A stretch of 64,000 bases of DNA from an uncultured Collinsella sp. (GTDB lineage: Bacteria; Actinomycetota; Coriobacteriia; Coriobacteriales; Coriobacteriaceae), in NCBI GenBank assembly GCA_958443265.1, contig CAUCKA010000009.1, positions 13,399 to 77,398 on the forward strand, written 5' to 3'. Numbering within the stretch: the stretch's first letter is position 1; every line of letters starts with the position of its first letter. Under the pieces are notes generated by a model, which was not told the origin of the DNA, did not search any database, and saw only the letters and a program-made list of their open reading frames with translations. The translations under genes were made by a program, and so were the position numbers. Shown here in pieces: positions 49,503-56,920 of the stretch.

Positions 49503-52184
49503 ATGCAAAAGGAATACCTGTCCGCCGCGGCGGAGGTGCTCAGCGACCAAGGTGTCGATGAGAACCTCGGCCTGAGCAACGACGAGGCGTCGTCGCGCCT
49601 CGCCAAGACAGGCCCTAACAAGCTCGAGGAAGCTGAGAAGACGCCGCTGTGGAAGCGTTTCTTTGAACAGATGGCCGACCCCATGGTCATCATGCTGATC
49701 GTTGCCGCCGTCATCAGTGCGCTCACGGGCATGGTCAAGGGCGAGCCCGACTTTGCCGATGTTGCCATCATCATGTTCGTCGTTATCGTCAACTCGGTGC
49801 TGGGCGTGGTCCAGGAAGCCAAGAGCGAGGAGGCCCTCGAGGCCCTGCAGGAGATGAGTGCGGCGCAGTCCAAGGTGCTACGCGACGGCAAGCTCGTGCA
49901 CCTGCCGAGCGCCGAGCTCGTGCCCGGCGACGTGATCATGCTCGAGGCGGGCGACTCCGTCCCGGCCGACTGCCGCGTGCTCGAGAGCGCCACGATGAAG
50001 ATCGAAGAGGCCGCGCTCACCGGCGAGTCCGTGCCCGTCGAGAAGCATGCCAACGTGATCGAGCTCGCCGCCGGCACCGACGACGTGCCGCTCGGCGACC
50101 GTAAGAACATGTGCTATATGGGCTCCACCGTCGTGTACGGCCGTGGTCGCGCCGTCGTGGTCGGCACCGGCATGAACACCGAGATGGGCAAGATCGCCGG
50201 CGCCCTGGCCGAGGCCAAGGAAGAGCTCACGCCGCTGCAGGTGAAGCTCGCCGAGCTCAGCCGCATCCTCACCATCATGGTGATCGTCATCTGCGTCGTC
50301 ATCTTTGGCGTTGACATCCTCCGCCACGGCGTGGGCAACGTCCTTACCGATCCGACTGCCCTGCTCGACACCTTTATGGTTGCCGTCTCGCTCGCCGTCG
50401 CCGCCATCCCCGAGGGCCTTGTTGCCGTCGTGACCATCGTCCTTTCGCTTGGCGTGACCAAGATGGCCAAGCGCCAGGCGATTATCCGCAAGCTCTCTGC
50501 TGTCGAGACCCTTGGCTGCACACAGACCATCTGCTCCGACAAGACCGGTACCCTCACCCAGAACAAGATGACCGTCGTCAAGCACGAGCTCGCTGCGCCC
50601 AAGGAGAAGTTCCTGGCCGGCATGGCGCTGTGCTCCGATGCTCAGTGGGACGAGGAGCTGGGCGAGGCCGTGGGCGAGCCGACCGAGTGCGCGCTCGTCA
50701 ACGACGCCGGCAAGGCTGGCCTCACCGGCCTGACTGCCGAGCATCCGCGCGTGGGCGAGGCCCCGTTCGACTCGGGCCGCAAGATGATGTCCGTGATCGT
50801 CGAGACCTTGGATGGCGAGTACGAGCAGTATACCAAGGGCGCGCCCGACGTGGTGATCGGCCTGTGCACCCATATCTACGAGGGCGAAAAGGTCGTCCCG
50901 CTGACCGAGGAGCGTCGCGCCGAGCTCGTGGCCGCCAACAAGGCCATGGCCGACGAGGCTCTGCGCGTGCTGGCGCTGGCAAGCCGCACCTACACCGAGG
51001 TCCCGAGCGACTGCAGCCCCGCTGCGCTCGAGCACGACCTGGTCTTCTGCGGCCTGTCCGGCATGATCGACCCGGTCCGCCCCGAGGTCGCCGAAGCCAT
51101 CCGCGAGGCCCACGACGCTGGCATTCGCACCGTCATGATCACGGGCGACCACATCGACACCGCCGTGGCCATCGCCAAGCAGCTGGGCATCGTCACCGAT
51201 CGCAGCCATGCCATCACCGGTGCCGACCTCGATCGCATGAGCGACGAGGAACTCGACGCGCACATCGAGGACTACGGCGTGTACGCCCGCGTCCAGCCCG
51301 AGCACAAGACACGCATCGTCGAGGCTTGGAAGTCGCGCGACCAGATCGTGGCCATGACGGGCGACGGCGTCAACGACGCCCCGTCCATCAAGCGCGCCGA
51401 CATCGGCGTTGGCATGGGCATCACCGGTACCGATGTCACCAAGAACGTCGCCGACATGGTGCTTGCCGACGACAATTTCGCCACCATCATCGGTGCCTGC
51501 GAAGAGGGCCGTCGCATCTACGACAACATCCGCAAGGTCATCCAGTTCCTGCTTTCGGCCAACCTTGCCGAGGTCTTCTCGGTGTTTATCGCCACGCTCA
51601 TCGGCTTTACCATCTTCCAGCCGGTGCAGCTGCTGTGGGTGAACCTGGTTACCGACTGCTTCCCTGCGCTCGCGCTGGGCATGGAGGACGCCGAGGGCGA
51701 CATCATGAAGCGCAAGCCGCGCAACGCCAAGGATGGTGTCTTTGCCGGACATATGGGTCTGGACTGCGTGGTCCAGGGCCTAATCATCACCGTGCTGGTG
51801 CTGGCGAGCTTCTTTGTGGGCGTGTACTTTGACATGGGCTACATCCACATCGCCGACATGATCGCCGGCAATGCCGACGAGGAAGGCGTGATGATGGCGT
51901 TCATCACGCTCAACATGGTCGAGATTTTCCACTGCTTCAATATGCGCAGCCGTCGTGCGTCGCTGTTCACCATGAAGAAGCAGAACAAGTGGCTGTGGGC
52001 TTCCGCCGCGCTGGCGCTGGTGCTGACGGTGATCGTAACCGTGCAGCCGACGCTTGCTGAGATGTTCTTTGGCCCCGTAACGCTTGAGCTCAAGGGCGTT
52101 GTCGCTGCCCTGGGCCTTGCCTTCCTGATTATTCCGCTGATGGAGATCTACAAGGCGATCATGCGCGCGGTCGAGAAAGAGTAG
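49503..52184 (+). CDS. P-type cation-transporting ATPase, Ca2+ type (P2)
   Basis: Membrane pump of 893 aa. The phosphorylated Asp346 is in CSDKTGTLTQNKM. The actuator motif is LTGESVPVEK, the hinge TGDGVNDAPS. Ion-site residues fit a PMCA/SERCA-like single Ca2+ site: Glu304 in IPEGL of TM4, Asn/Glu in SANLAEVFSVF of TM5 and Asp in NLVTDCFPALALGME of TM6. Mn2+ transport cannot be excluded. It is preceded by a structured leader that sequesters its ribosome site, which suggests ion- or stress-dependent translation. Confidence 0.93.
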   Translation: MQKEYLSAAAEVLSDQGVDENLGLSNDEASSRLAKTGPNKLEEAEKTPLWKRFFEQMADPMVIMLIVAAVISALTGMVKGEPDFADVAIIMFVVIVNSVLGVVQEAKSEEALEALQEMSAAQSKVLRDGKLVHLPSAELVPGDVIMLEAGDSVPADCRVLESATMKIEEAALTGESVPVEKHANVIELAAGTDDVPLGDRKNMCYMGSTVVYGRGRAVVVGTGMNTEMGKIAGALAEAKEELTPLQVKLAELSRILTIMVIVICVVIFGVDILRHGVGNVLTDPTALLDTFMVAVSLAVAAIPEGLVAVVTIVLSLGVTKMAKRQAIIRKLSAVETLGCTQTICSDKTGTLTQNKMTVVKHELAAPKEKFLAGMALCSDAQWDEELGEAVGEPTECALVNDAGKAGLTGLTAEHPRVGEAPFDSGRKMMSVIVETLDGEYEQYTKGAPDVVIGLCTHIYEGEKVVPLTEERRAELVAANKAMADEALRVLALASRTYTEVPSDCSPAALEHDLVFCGLSGMIDPVRPEVAEAIREAHDAGIRTVMITGDHIDTAVAIAKQLGIVTDRSHAITGADLDRMSDEELDAHIEDYGVYARVQPEHKTRIVEAWKSRDQIVAMTGDGVNDAPSIKRADIGVGMGITGTDVTKNVADMVLADDNFATIIGACEEGRRIYDNIRKVIQFLLSANLAEVFSVFIATLIGFTIFQPVQLLWVNLVTDCFPALALGMEDAEGDIMKRKPRNAKDGVFAGHMGLDCVVQGLIITVLVLASFFVGVYFDMGYIHIADMIAGNADEEGVMMAFITLNMVEIFHCFNMRSRRASLFTMKKQNKWLWASAALALVLTVIVTVQPTLAEMFFGPVTLELKGVVAALGLAFLIIPLMEIYKAIMRAVEKE

Positions 52185-52201
52185 ATTAACCTGTCCGGGT
52201 C

Positions 52202-52278
52202 CGCCCCACGCCCTTTCTCCCTCACTGGTCCTCGCGCTTCGCGCTGCGGGATCGTTCGGGAGAAAGGGCTTCCGGGGC
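52202..52278. repeat. Inverted repeat after the ATPase gene
   Basis: GCCCTTTCTCCC (from 52210) pairs with GGGAGAAAGGGC (from 52258), flanked by partly complementary CCGCCCC and GGGGCGG; a small CGCG-CTT-CGCG hairpin is at the tip. There is no T tract. It could be the end of the ATPase transcript or a dispersed palindrome. Confidence 0.5.
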
Positions 52279-52377
52279 GGGCCCTGCGCTATCCTTGCTG
52301 GCTTCTCTCCCGTGCGGATGAAAAGGGCTGAAGGAAAGACGGTGAGCGGTCGAGCAATTGCTCGACCGCTCTTTTTT
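52279..52377 (+). ncRNA. Tandem sRNA-like unit 1 with terminator
   Basis: GGGCCCTGCGCTATCC starts a block of about 65 bp that is repeated at 52418 with few changes. It includes the shared words TCCTTGCTGGCTT and CCCGTGCGGATGAAAAGG. It ends in GAGCGGTCGAGCAA / TTGCTCGACCGCTC (52344-52371) plus six T, a strong terminator. No open frame is conserved between the units. Confidence 0.5.
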
Positions 52378-52417
52378 GATTAAGGGATGTGCCCTTAGGA
52401 AACCCCTCCCGGCGGGC

Positions 52418-52517
52418 GGGCCCTGCGGTATCCTTGCTGGCTTTTCTCCCGTGCGGATGAAAAGGGCTGAGGGAAAGTATGTGAGCTGGTCGGGCTTTGC
52501 CCGGCCAGCTCTTTTTT
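52418..52517 (+). ncRNA. Tandem sRNA-like unit 2 with terminator
   Basis: Copy of unit 1, 139 bp downstream. The first 65 bp are nearly the same, while the terminator stem has a different sequence: GAGCTGGTCGGGC / GCCCGGCCAGCTC with one wobble (52483-52511), plus six T. A degenerate third piece, TTGCTCGACCGACTCTTTTT, follows at 52525. Confidence 0.5.
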
Positions 52518-52580
52518 AGAGCATTTGCTCGACCGACTCTTTTTGTGAACTGGATTGTATGGGGTTGAATCGGCGACGCG

Positions 52581-52910
52581 TTAGGAGAAGCCGGGAACGT
52601 CGCTGAAGGGGATTTGAGGCATAAAGAGAACGATGACGGCCATAATTCCCCAGTAGATTTGCAGAGGTAGCGGAGCCGATATCAGGGCATTAAAGAAGGA
52701 CAAACCCTTTTTGCTTCCATATAGCTGGACCGAGCTGAGAAGAGCAATTCCAAAAGAGATGGCGCTCGGCCAGCATGCTTTGACAATGAGGCTAAGGAAA
52801 TAGCATATTAATGTTATCGCTATGCACCCAATGCCCCAGAGCCACTTCTTGTTGAGGAAATACTGGATGCCCCATACACCAATTACGGGGGCAATGATGA
52901 CTGCCAACAT
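52581..52910 (-). CDS. Small four-helix membrane protein, function unknown
   Basis: Protein of 109 aa, almost wholly hydrophobic, with about four membrane helices (VIIAPVIGVWGIQYF, GIGCIAITLICYFLSLIV, ISFGIALLSSVQ, YWGIMAVIVLFM). It is the third gene of a tight minus-strand operon, 9 bp after the secreted protein. AGGA precedes the ATG. Small size and position suggest an immunity or export partner of the secreted protein. The region is clearly lower in GC than its surroundings. Confidence 0.6.
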   Translation of the reverse strand: MLAVIIAPVIGVWGIQYFLNKKWLWGIGCIAITLICYFLSLIVKACWPSAISFGIALLSSVQLYGSKKGLSFFNALISAPLPLQIYWGIMAVIVLFMPQIPFSDVPGFS

Positions 52911-52919
52911 AGCCGTATC

Positions 52920-53417
52920 CTAACTATTTATACAACGAATGTATTCTCCGGAGTTGGGGGGATAGACGCTGCAAGGTAGACGGTACGCGTTGCCTGCGGG
53001 TACGGGGTGTCCAAGGAGTTGCTTTGCTGCATACTCAGGCCAAGTACCTCCGGTTTTGCTTATGATCTTCTTAATCAGTCCGTCGATTACAAGCCCCGTT
53101 ACATAGCCGATGAGTTCTTTTCCAATAAAAATGGCAATTTTGACGATCCATTCTTTAGCGCCGCGTGTGGCAGTTGCTAAATCATCCAAAGACAGGGTCT
53201 GGAATCGATCGATAATTTGGACATCTCCGTTTTCATCTAGTGCGTATGTCGTCCATCCTGTGCCGGACTCATTGACAGCTTCAATGTACTCTTCGGCAGA
53301 AGGGAACTCTACTTCAAGAGGTTGCGCCTTAGATTGCTTTGGTGAAATGGCAATTGAGCAAAGCGCAACTGCGCTTGCGATGAATGACTTACGGCTTACG
53401 GGAACGTTGCGTAGCAT
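52920..53417 (-). CDS. Secreted two-cysteine protein, bacteriocin-like candidate
   Basis: Protein of 165 aa, no family recognised. A signal peptide covers about residues 1-32: basic VSRKSF, hydrophobic IASAVALCSIAIS, then SKAQ as cleavage region. The mature part is acidic first, then has an amphipathic stretch (IVKIAIFIGKELIGYVTGLV) and a Lys/Ile-rich GLIKKIISKTGG. Near the end two cysteines, in LPCSVYPP and YIRC, could form a disulfide. ATG 53417 follows AGGAGG by 6 bp. A thioredoxin-like gene just upstream fits disulfide formation. Bacteriocin function is only an inference. Confidence 0.6.
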   Translation of the reverse strand: MLRNVPVSRKSFIASAVALCSIAISPKQSKAQPLEVEFPSAEEYIEAVNESGTGWTTYALDENGDVQIIDRFQTLSLDDLATATRGAKEWIVKIAIFIGKELIGYVTGLVIDGLIKKIISKTGGTWPEYAAKQLLGHPVPAGNAYRLPCSVYPPNSGEYIRCINS

Positions 53418-53434
53418 GTGTATCCTCCTGACAT

Positions 53435-53869
53435 TTAGCTTGACATTGCTGTGTTGTTCAGATTCAGCCTCCAATCCGTGAAACGCATTTCAAACGAATC
53501 AAGCGTGGAAAGGTCGAACTCGGACGCTATCTTTCCTTCAGAGATGGCAAAAATTGAAGGATAAAACTCGAATGACGGCAGAAGCGCCTTAAGTGTTTCC
53601 CTATCAACTTCCTTTTGGCTCTTAGGGACAACGAGGATCTCGATGTCGTTCTTGAGACTCGGCGAAAGCGAGCGCTCTGCCGCACGGAGTTCTTCACAGG
53701 CCGGGCAGCCCTCCAGCTCAATTTGCACGATAAAAGATTCGCCTTTGCTTAATTTCGATCGAAATTCGGGCAATGAGATATTGATTGGATCGGAATTGGT
53801 TCGTACTGACGAGAAGAGGGCGAAAAGGGACAGCGAAAAGATAAGGATAAGGACGGTTTGCTTTCTCAT
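53435..53869 (-). CDS. Membrane-anchored thioredoxin-like protein
   Basis: Protein of 144 aa. A hydrophobic N-terminal segment (TVLILIFSLSLFALFSSV) anchors or exports it. The thioredoxin-like core has VQIELEGCPACEELRAAE with a CPAC redox centre, followed by KALLPSFEFYPSIFAISEG, where the cis-Pro region is recognisable. Similar small thioredoxins accompany bacteriocin operons (PedC/BrcD-type accessory proteins). It is the first gene of the operon, with GGAGG before the ATG, 17 bp from the next start. Confidence 0.7.
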   Translation of the reverse strand: MRKQTVLILIFSLSLFALFSSVRTNSDPINISLPEFRSKLSKGESFIVQIELEGCPACEELRAAERSLSPSLKNDIEILVVPKSQKEVDRETLKALLPSFEFYPSIFAISEGKIASEFDLSTLDSFEMRFTDWRLNLNNTAMSS

Positions 53870-54030
53870 GGGTCCTCCAAACTCTATAAAGTCAAATTAA
53901 TTTATATAAAACATTAAATAAAGATTCTTTAAAATGAACGGTATCGATTTGCCGGTAAATGGTTTTGAGCGAGAGCGGTTGGATTGAAAAGTACAATGAA
54001 CGCAGGGAAATAAGGAAAAAAGGAGGAGAA

Positions 54031-54519
54031 ATGAAAGATCGCGATATACATCTGCGGTTGACGACGAGTTTTCTGACAATCTTCTGTATCGCCCTGGCGG
54101 TTCAAGCGCTATGTTGCGTGGTGTTGTTCGTTCATCTTGCGAACCTGTTGCTCATCGAGGGTATCTCTGCGGTGAGCGGCGGATTTCTGCTCTTGTTTAT
54201 GGTTAGCACGCTTTGCGACGCTGCAACGTTTCTTCTGTTTACGATTCTGACGGCGAAAGTCAGGCATGAGGGTCGTCCTTTTGGTAAGTGGCAGACCAGG
54301 ATTTTGGTCGCGGCTGGCCTCCTGATGTCGGTAAAAGCCGTCATCAGCATCATATGGCCGACGATTCAATTGCCATACAGCAATGTTCTTGGAACGGCTG
54401 AGCCCGTGTTTCCCGAGTTTGATTTTCAATCGCTTTCTTACGGACTCGTTTTCTTTGCGTTGGCGGGGGTCTTTGAATACGGTAGGGTATTGCAGGAAGA
54501 TGCAGACGAGATTCTCTAG
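54031..54519 (+). CDS. DUF2975 domain-containing membrane protein
   Basis: Protein of 162 aa with four hydrophobic helices (FCIALAVQALCCVVLFVHL, GGFLLLFMVSTLCDAATFLL, ILVAAGLLMSVKAVISII and SYGLVFFALAGVFEYGRVLQ). This is the layout of DUF2975 proteins, and the downstream HTH gene is the usual partner. The end FEYGRVLQEDADEIL is diagnostic. AGGAGG precedes the ATG. Function unknown; such pairs may sense membrane state. Confidence 0.82.
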   Translation: MKDRDIHLRLTTSFLTIFCIALAVQALCCVVLFVHLANLLLIEGISAVSGGFLLLFMVSTLCDAATFLLFTILTAKVRHEGRPFGKWQTRILVAAGLLMSVKAVISIIWPTIQLPYSNVLGTAEPVFPEFDFQSLSYGLVFFALAGVFEYGRVLQEDADEIL

Positions 54520-54530
54520 GGGGTGGCACG

Positions 54531-54782
54531 GTGCCGATTGTTATGCGTCTTGACCGCGTGATGGCGGACCGTAAAATCTCGTCGCAGGAACTTGCCGAAA
54601 TCATTGGAATATCGCCTGTTAATCTGTCTCGAATTAAAACGGGAAGACTCAAGGGGATCCGCTTTTCTACACTTCAAGCAATGTGCGAGGCGCTTCATTG
54701 CAAGCCCGGCGACATCATCGATTGGATGGATGATGACGAGTACGCCGCAGCATTTGGTAAGTCGGACGGAACAATGCGTTAA
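54531..54782 (+). CDS. Cro/C1-type HTH transcriptional regulator
   Basis: Small regulator of 83 aa, one HTH_3/YozG-like domain. The DNA-binding helices are SSQELAEIIGISPVNLSRIK, followed by FSTLQAMCEALHCKPGDIID, a common ending in this group. It starts at GTG 54531 behind GGGGGT; an ATG at 54543 is the alternative. It is 11 bp after the DUF2975 gene and almost surely co-transcribed. Confidence 0.88.
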   Translation: MPIVMRLDRVMADRKISSQELAEIIGISPVNLSRIKTGRLKGIRFSTLQAMCEALHCKPGDIIDWMDDDEYAAAFGKSDGTMR

Positions 54783-54823
54783 AATACCTGCTCAGTTGTG
54801 TGGTTTTGTGCTGGGAGGCGCTT

Positions 54824-56008
54824 GTGGGCAAGGCTAGGGCTAAGGCGAAGAAAAAGACGACGGGGGCGCGGGCTAAACGCGATCGTCGTCGGAAGCTCGC
54901 GACCGAGGCTCCCGCACCTGCTGAGGAGCTGCTGGCAAGCGTGCCGGGACTCGACGCGCTGCAGGACGTTCCGGCGTTCGATGACCTGCCGGCCGATGAA
55001 GCTCAGCAGGCTGCCTTTGATGATTTCTGCGCACATGCCGAGGAGCCCGAGCAGATGCAGCTTGGCGCCGTGGTGCGCTTGGATCGCGGGTTTCCACTGG
55101 TGGCGACTGCCGATGACACGTTTCGTGCCGAGCATGCTGTGGGGTTTGCCAAGTCACGCGGCGAGGACGAGGTCCTGCTGCCTGCCGTGGGCGATCGTGT
55201 GGCGGTGCGCCGCGCTCCCGGGCACGATATGGGCGTGATTGAGTGCGTGCTGCCGCGCCGTACGAGCTTTGAGCGTTGGCGCGGCCGAGCCCGCGGAGAG
55301 CGCCAGGTGCTCTGCTCCAACGTGGATAGCGTGCTAATCGTGCAGGCGCTCGGTGCCGGCGAGGTTCTGCTCGACCGCGTGGTGCGTTCGCTGGTATTGG
55401 CGCTCGACTGCGATGCCGAGCCGGTGGTGGTACTCACCAAAGCTGACCGCTGCGATGCCGAGGAGCTCGAGCGCGATCTGGACCGCGTGCGCCGCCTGGT
55501 GGGTCCGGACGTGCGCGTGATCGTGACGTCCTCTGCCGAGGGCCGCGGCCTGGACGAGGTCCGTGCCTGCGTGCCTGCCGGGAGCTGCGCCATGATTCTG
55601 GGCGAGTCGGGTGCCGGCAAGTCGACGCTGCTCAATGCGCTGCTGGGCCACGATACGTTGGCGACCGGCGGTGTGCGCGAACGCGACGACCAGGGCCGTC
55701 ACACTACCGTCGCGCGCGTGATGGTAGCGCTGCCGGGCGACGCCGGCGTGATCGCCGATGCCCCGGGCCTGCGCAGCTTACCGCTCGTGGGTCACGAGCG
55801 GGGTCTGGCGCGCGCCTTCCCCGAGATTGTCGAGGCATCGCGCGCGTGCCGGTTTGGCGATTGCACGCATACCCATGAGCCGGGTTGCGCCGTTCGCGAG
55901 GCCGAGGACGCCGGGCAGATCGACAGTCTGCGTTTGGAAACGTTCCAAAACCTGGCGTCATCCATGCGCGTGAGTGCTCAAATGCTCGATCCCGATGTCC
56001 ATCTGTAA
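54824..56008 (+). CDS. rsgA: Ribosome small-subunit-dependent GTPase RsgA
   Basis: 30S maturation GTPase, 394 aa. The order is circularly permuted as in the family: the OB fold (about 75-150), then G4 LTKADRCD, G1 GESGAGKST (260-268), G3 DAPGLRSL, then the zinc domain CRFGDCTHTHEPGC near the end. A Lys/Arg-rich N-terminal extension (KARAKAKKKTTGARAKRDRR) probably contacts rRNA. GTG 54824 follows GGGAGG by 5 bp. Confidence 0.95.
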   Translation: MGKARAKAKKKTTGARAKRDRRRKLATEAPAPAEELLASVPGLDALQDVPAFDDLPADEAQQAAFDDFCAHAEEPEQMQLGAVVRLDRGFPLVATADDTFRAEHAVGFAKSRGEDEVLLPAVGDRVAVRRAPGHDMGVIECVLPRRTSFERWRGRARGERQVLCSNVDSVLIVQALGAGEVLLDRVVRSLVLALDCDAEPVVVLTKADRCDAEELERDLDRVRRLVGPDVRVIVTSSAEGRGLDEVRACVPAGSCAMILGESGAGKSTLLNALLGHDTLATGGVRERDDQGRHTTVARVMVALPGDAGVIADAPGLRSLPLVGHERGLARAFPEIVEASRACRFGDCTHTHEPGCAVREAEDAGQIDSLRLETFQNLASSMRVSAQMLDPDVHL

Positions 56009-56026
56009 TTGATTTTTCCTATGACT

Positions 56027-56060
56027 GCCGTCTCCCAACTGTTCGGGAGACGGCTTTTTT
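56027..56060 (+). terminator. Terminator of rsgA
   Basis: GCCGTCTCCC (56027-56036) pairs perfectly with GGGAGACGGC (56045-56054), followed by six T, 20 bp past the stop codon. Confidence 0.92.
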
Positions 56061-56260
56061 GCTGTGGAAAAGCCTCGAAACATGCAGTTTGCTGACGTGC
56101 TGACCAAAACCTTGCCACGAGCTTGACGGGCTGGTCAGTTTTTGGTCAGCGATTGGTTTGACATCGAAAACCAAGATCGCGATTGCGCCGCTTTGCACTC
56201 TGACCGCCCAGACAATGGTGGTACGGGCATTCGCCCGGCACTGCCATGAGAGGAGCGGCC
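56061..56260 (+). promoter_or_regulatory. tad operon upstream region with TTTTGGTCAGC inverted repeat
   Basis: GCTGACCAAAAC (about 56099) is mirrored by GTTTTTGGTCAGC (about 56139), roughly 30 bp apart. TGGTCAG also appears once more in between. This may be an operator for the tad operon. No gene is visible. Confidence 0.35.
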
Positions 56261-56920
56261 GTGAACAAGAGCAAGCGCATCGCCATCAGTCTGGTCGCGG
56301 GCGTGCTCGCTGCTCTGCTTTGCATGGTTTACGGCTCGTCGATCCGCTCGCAAGCCGAACAGGTCCAGGCTGAGACCTTGGCCAAGTACGGTGGCGATCG
56401 CGTCGAGGTATGCGTCGCGGCGCGCGATATCGATGTGGGCGAGACCCTCGATGAGACCAATGTCATAACCCAGGAATGGCTGACGAGTCTGCTGCCGCGT
56501 GACGCGGCGACCGAGCTGCGCCAGGTGCGCGGCGACGTGACGACTTCGCGTATTCCCAAAAACGCCGTGATCTGCAATGTCTACACCAAGGCCGAGAATC
56601 ACAAGCTCGAGGTGCCTAAGGGCAAGGTTGCCGTTTCGGTGGCGGTCGATGCCGAGCACTCGGTCGGCGGTGCTACGGGCGTGGGCAGCTACGTGGATGT
56701 GTATGTGCAAAAAGACGGCGTAACCGATCGACTGTGCGGCGCGCACGTGATCGATACCAGTGAGGATTCCGGTGCCACGCGCGAGGGCAAGATCGAATGG
56801 GTGACGCTGGCGGCTGACCCCGAAGACGTCAAGGAACTGTTGGGTGCCTCGGGCAAGGGAACGGTCAGCTTGACGATTCCCGCCACGGCGCGCGGTAAAA
56901 AGAGCGGAGGCGACGAGTGA
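56261..56920 (+). CDS. cpaB: Flp pilus assembly protein CpaB (SAF domain)
   Basis: Protein of 219 aa. A single N-terminal membrane helix (IAISLVAGVLAALLCMVYG) is followed by an SAF domain (about 45-105; VEVCVAARDIDVGETLDETN). The RcpC/CpaB domain then contains KVAVSVAVDAEHSVGGATGV. It is thought to guide the secretin-like or wall-spanning part of the pilus machine. GTG 56261 follows GAGAGGAG. It is the first gene of the tad operon, overlapping the next by the ATGA-type junction. Confidence 0.85.
   Translation: MNKSKRIAISLVAGVLAALLCMVYGSSIRSQAEQVQAETLAKYGGDRVEVCVAARDIDVGETLDETNVITQEWLTSLLPRDAATELRQVRGDVTTSRIPKNAVICNVYTKAENHKLEVPKGKVAVSVAVDAEHSVGGATGVGSYVDVYVQKDGVTDRLCGAHVIDTSEDSGATREGKIEWVTLAADPEDVKELLGASGKGTVSLTIPATARGKKSGGDE

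Noticed and set aside
49878..51752. 624-codon minus-strand frame inside the P-type ATPase
   Set aside because: Antisense shadow of a well-defined ATPase; no start signal or domain.
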